Source: Chryseobacterium sp. JAH (GTDB lineage Bacteria; Bacteroidota; Bacteroidia; Flavobacteriales; Weeksellaceae). From it: a DNA stretch of 64,000 nucleotides. Positions 62,059 through 64,000 of this stretch are shown here, one piece after another. The translations under genes were made by a program, and so were the position numbers. The stretch lies in contig NZ_LMAH01000003.1 in assembly GCF_001507335.1 (NCBI RefSeq), positions 558,001 through 622,000 on the forward strand, in the 5' to 3' direction. The number at the start of each line of letters is the position of its first letter. Positions within the stretch are counted from its first letter, which is position 1. The notes beneath the pieces are model-generated. The model worked only from the letters and a program-made list of their open reading frames with translations, had not been told where the DNA came from and made no database searches.

Positions 62059-62355
62059 CTAATTACTCTTCACAGAAACCACATAATCATAAACCCACTG
62101 ATGCTGTTCATCTGTAAGTTTCGCTTTTGGAGCCATAGAATTCATAATTCCTACCCATTGCACAGAGCTGTAAGCTGTAGGATCTGGTAAACCATGACAT
62201 CTTTTGCATGAATTTTCAAAAATCGTTTTTCCCTGTGCTAGCTGCTCGGCAGTGCTGGTAGCTGATTTTGGAGCTTCTGCTACAGGAGTAGATTTTGGTG
62301 TGCATGATGCTAGTAGAACAGAGACAATTGCAGCGGTAAGAAATATGTTTTTCAT
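62059..62355 (-). CDS. Small cytochrome c lipoprotein, copy 2
   Basis: A 98-residue paralogue of the previous gene: lipobox VLLASC, an Ala/Pro/Ser linker, haem site CKRCH and MAPKAKL with the Met ligand. First of the tandem pair in transcription order. The linker between lipid anchor and haem domain is longer here, so the two may stand at different distances from the membrane. The partner oxidase or reductase is not in the window. Confidence 0.85.
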   Translation of the reverse strand: MKNIFLTAAIVSVLLASCTPKSTPVAEAPKSATSTAEQLAQGKTIFENSCKRCHGLPDPTAYSSVQWVGIMNSMAPKAKLTDEQHQWVYDYVVSVKSN

Positions 62356-62476
62356 GAAGTTTATTTTTTGATTAAAGCAAAAGTAAGCAATTCCTCAAAG
62401 GGTTCATATAAGGCCGTTTAATTTAGAAGTATTAAAATTAATATTTCATTTTCCAAGAAATTGCTGGTTATTTTTA

Positions 62477-62484
62477 TATTTTTG
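62477..62484 (+). promoter_or_regulatory. Promoter -7 box of meaB
   Basis: TATTTTTG, 54 bases before the ATG. No TTG at ideal spacing. Confidence 0.45.
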
Positions 62485-62537
62485 AATGAATGAAACCGAA
62501 AGGTTAAGTTGACCTTTGGAAAAATATAAATAATCTG

Positions 62538-63521
62538 ATGAAATTTTCTACTGACGACCTGATAGAAGGAATACAGTCTGGCAACAAGCGCCTGATTGCA
62601 AAAGCGATTACTTTGGTTGAGAGTAAAAAAGAAGAACATCGTCATCAGGCAGAAGATTTATTGAAAAAGATAATGCCTCTGACAGGAAAATCAGTCCGTG
62701 TCGGTATTACAGGCGTCCCGGGTGCCGGGAAATCTACTTTTATTGAAAATTTTGGAAGGTTGGCTATTGCTAAAGGGAAAAAGGTAGCTGTACTCGCAAT
62801 CGACCCGAGTTCTTCTATCAACAAAGGAAGTATTTTGGGTGATAAAACCAGAATGGAAGAACTGGCGAAAGAAGAAAATGCATTTATTCGCCCCTCTCCA
62901 AGTTCTGGATTTTTAGGTGGAGTTGCCAATACGACTTTCGAAACAATGATGATCTGTGAAGCCGCCGGATACGACTATATTTTAATTGAAACCGTTGGAG
63001 TCGGCCAGTCGGAAGTTTTGGTTTCAGACATTACCGATGTTTTTTTATTTTTAAAAATTATCGGTGGCGGAGATGAGCTTCAAGGAATCAAACGTGGGAT
63101 TATGGAGATGGTTGACGTGATCTTTATTAATAAAGTGGAAGAAAGTAACCTTCAAAAAGCCAAAAATACAAAACTTGAATTAAAACGCGCCCTAGATTTT
63201 CTTCCATCAAAAGAAAAAAGCTGGAAAGTTCCTGTTGTGCTCGGCTCAGCACTTTATAACGAAGGCCTCGATGAAATTTACTCCAAAATTGATGAATTTA
63301 TCGACCTAAAGAAAAAAAAGGAACGTTTTGATGTTGTCAGAAAACAGCAGTCAGAAAAGAGGTTTGAATATTGGGTTCAAGAATATATTTTAAGCACGAT
63401 GAAGCGAAATGAATCTTTAGAGGCAGCATATTTTAAGCACAAAAAAAATGCTTCGGCACTGGTGTCAAATCCAAGTACTGAAGCAAAATTATTTGTTGAG
63501 AAATTTTTAAATAAAGATTAA
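62538..63521 (+). CDS. meaB: Methylmalonyl-CoA mutase-associated GTPase MeaB
   Basis: A 327-residue SIMIBI GTPase (MeaB/ArgK) with P-loop GVPGAGKST, switch/base motifs DPSSS..GSILGDKTRM, PSSGFLGGV and VGVGQSE, and NKVEESN as the guanine site. It gates B12 loading and protects methylmalonyl-CoA mutase from inactivation, and should act on the enzyme at 53644-55761. Its gene overlaps the end of the convergent DUF4251 gene by four bases. Confidence 0.92.
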   Translation: MKFSTDDLIEGIQSGNKRLIAKAITLVESKKEEHRHQAEDLLKKIMPLTGKSVRVGITGVPGAGKSTFIENFGRLAIAKGKKVAVLAIDPSSSINKGSILGDKTRMEELAKEENAFIRPSPSSGFLGGVANTTFETMMICEAAGYDYILIETVGVGQSEVLVSDITDVFLFLKIIGGGDELQGIKRGIMEMVDVIFINKVEESNLQKAKNTKLELKRALDFLPSKEKSWKVPVVLGSALYNEGLDEIYSKIDEFIDLKKKKERFDVVRKQQSEKRFEYWVQEYILSTMKRNESLEAAYFKHKKNASALVSNPSTEAKLFVEKFLNKD

Positions 63522-64000
63522 AGTTTTTCTTTTTCTTTTACTTCTTCATTTTTAGAAATATATCCATCATAAGTAATTGGCTGTCGGTCATTACTTCTTA
63601 TCGATGTAAATGCTTTACCATTTTTATAGACTTCAATGTTAATATCTGAGACGTTTTTTACATCATTTGGTTTGATTTTAAGAACCCAGTTTCCTTTCTT
63701 GCTTTGAGATTTGGTAACGGTATAATCTTTAGAGGTAAACCTATAGCTGTTATCTGAACTTCCATAGGTGGTGTTGAAAGCTCTTCCAAAGTATGGAAGC
63801 ACAACTTCCATTTTGCCCTTTTTCAATTCAATCTCATAACCGTCACCATCCAGTTGTAGTATTCTGGTTGAAGGATTATTAGGAATGGAATTTAAAGCAT
63901 TGATTACATCATAATTCATCGGATTTGCTCTTTCAGCATGAAATGTAAATTCTTCCGAAGTCACAAGTGCATTAACCATTTGAGCATCTGAGGTATTCTG
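63518..64000 (-). CDS. DUF4251 protein (5' end beyond window)
   Basis: Partial gene: the frame stays open to the right edge (NTSDAQMVNALVTSEEF), and an in-frame ATG at 63979 would cut off the usual signal peptide, so the true start is probably outside. Visible features are the DUF4251 strands: LQLDGDGYEIELKKGKMEVVLPYFGRAF and NSYRFTSKDYTVTKSQSKKGNW. This is a Bacteroidetes periplasmic or outer-membrane family of unknown function. Its 3' end overlaps meaB by four bases (convergent). Confidence 0.8.
   Translation of the reverse strand, partial: QNTSDAQMVNALVTSEEFTFHAERANPMNYDVINALNSIPNNPSTRILQLDGDGYEIELKKGKMEVVLPYFGRAFNTTYGSSDNSYRFTSKDYTVTKSQSKKGNWVLKIKPNDVKNVSDINIEVYKNGKAFTSIRSNDRQPITYDGYISKNEEVKEKEKL

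Noticed and set aside
1..64000. CRISPR, prophage, insertion sequence or restriction system
   Set aside because: No spaced repeat array, transposase, integrase or phage-like gene was found on either strand.

Overview
The window (AT-rich, about one third G+C) comes from the chromosome of a flavobacterium, most likely Chryseobacterium or a close Weeksellaceae relative. Supporting signs: GLPGLI, DUF4835/PorD, DUF5686, DUF5687 and DUF4251 family proteins, a type IX secretion sorting tail, the gene run bamD-rpoZ-coaBC-porD-recN, and Bacteroidetes-type promoters (TTG, 17-20 bases, TAnnTTTG) with no strong Shine-Dalgarno sites. I see no prophage, insertion sequence or CRISPR array.

Layout. 1-5 kb: DsbA-like protein (cut by the window edge), DUF502 protein, MiaE, acyltransferase, lipoprotein, GLPGLI protein. 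4.7-10.9 kb: rplU-rpmA, a probable broken small gene, a DUF5686 outer-membrane protein, two tandem tRNA-Asn copies with their own promoters and terminators, RseP, a small barrel-like protein. 10.9-18.5 kb: omega-amidase-like nitrilase, a persulfide/rhodanese/thioredoxin operon, a HerA-like ATPase, an exonuclease with a degenerate GIY-YIG tail, and lysA behind what looks like a lysine-responsive attenuator. 18.8-30.4 kb: MFS transporter, TonB-C protein, miaB, a sigma-54 activator/lptE operon, then rnpA-tcdA-tatD on the minus strand. 30.4-39.9 kb: TetR regulator, bamD, rpoZ, coaBC, porD, recN, and an ABC permease/ATPase pair. 40-46 kb: ECF sigma operon, and two unrelated fumarases back to back over a shared control region. 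46-56.3 kb: AraC regulator, a frameshifted T9SS surface protein, prfA, prolyl oligopeptidase, methylmalonyl-CoA mutase. 56.4-60.1 kb: a small structured transcript, a palindromic repeat, and a four-gene operon rtcB - zinc-ribbon protein - prfH - TPR protein. 60-64 kb: lipoprotein, dipeptide epimerase, two tandem small cytochromes c, meaB, and a DUF4251 gene cut by the window edge.

Most notable: (1) upstream of lysA, a 23-codon ORF with six Lys codons ends at the start of an antiterminator arm, which competes with a terminator placed 16 bases before lysA; (2) the RtcB-PrfH ribosome-repair-type operon, extended by a zinc-ribbon gene and a TPR gene and preceded by a perfect dyad and a separate small transcript; (3) the divergent oxygen-labile and oxygen-stable fumarases with an FNR-like box. 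All functions are inferred by reading the sequence; no database search was run.
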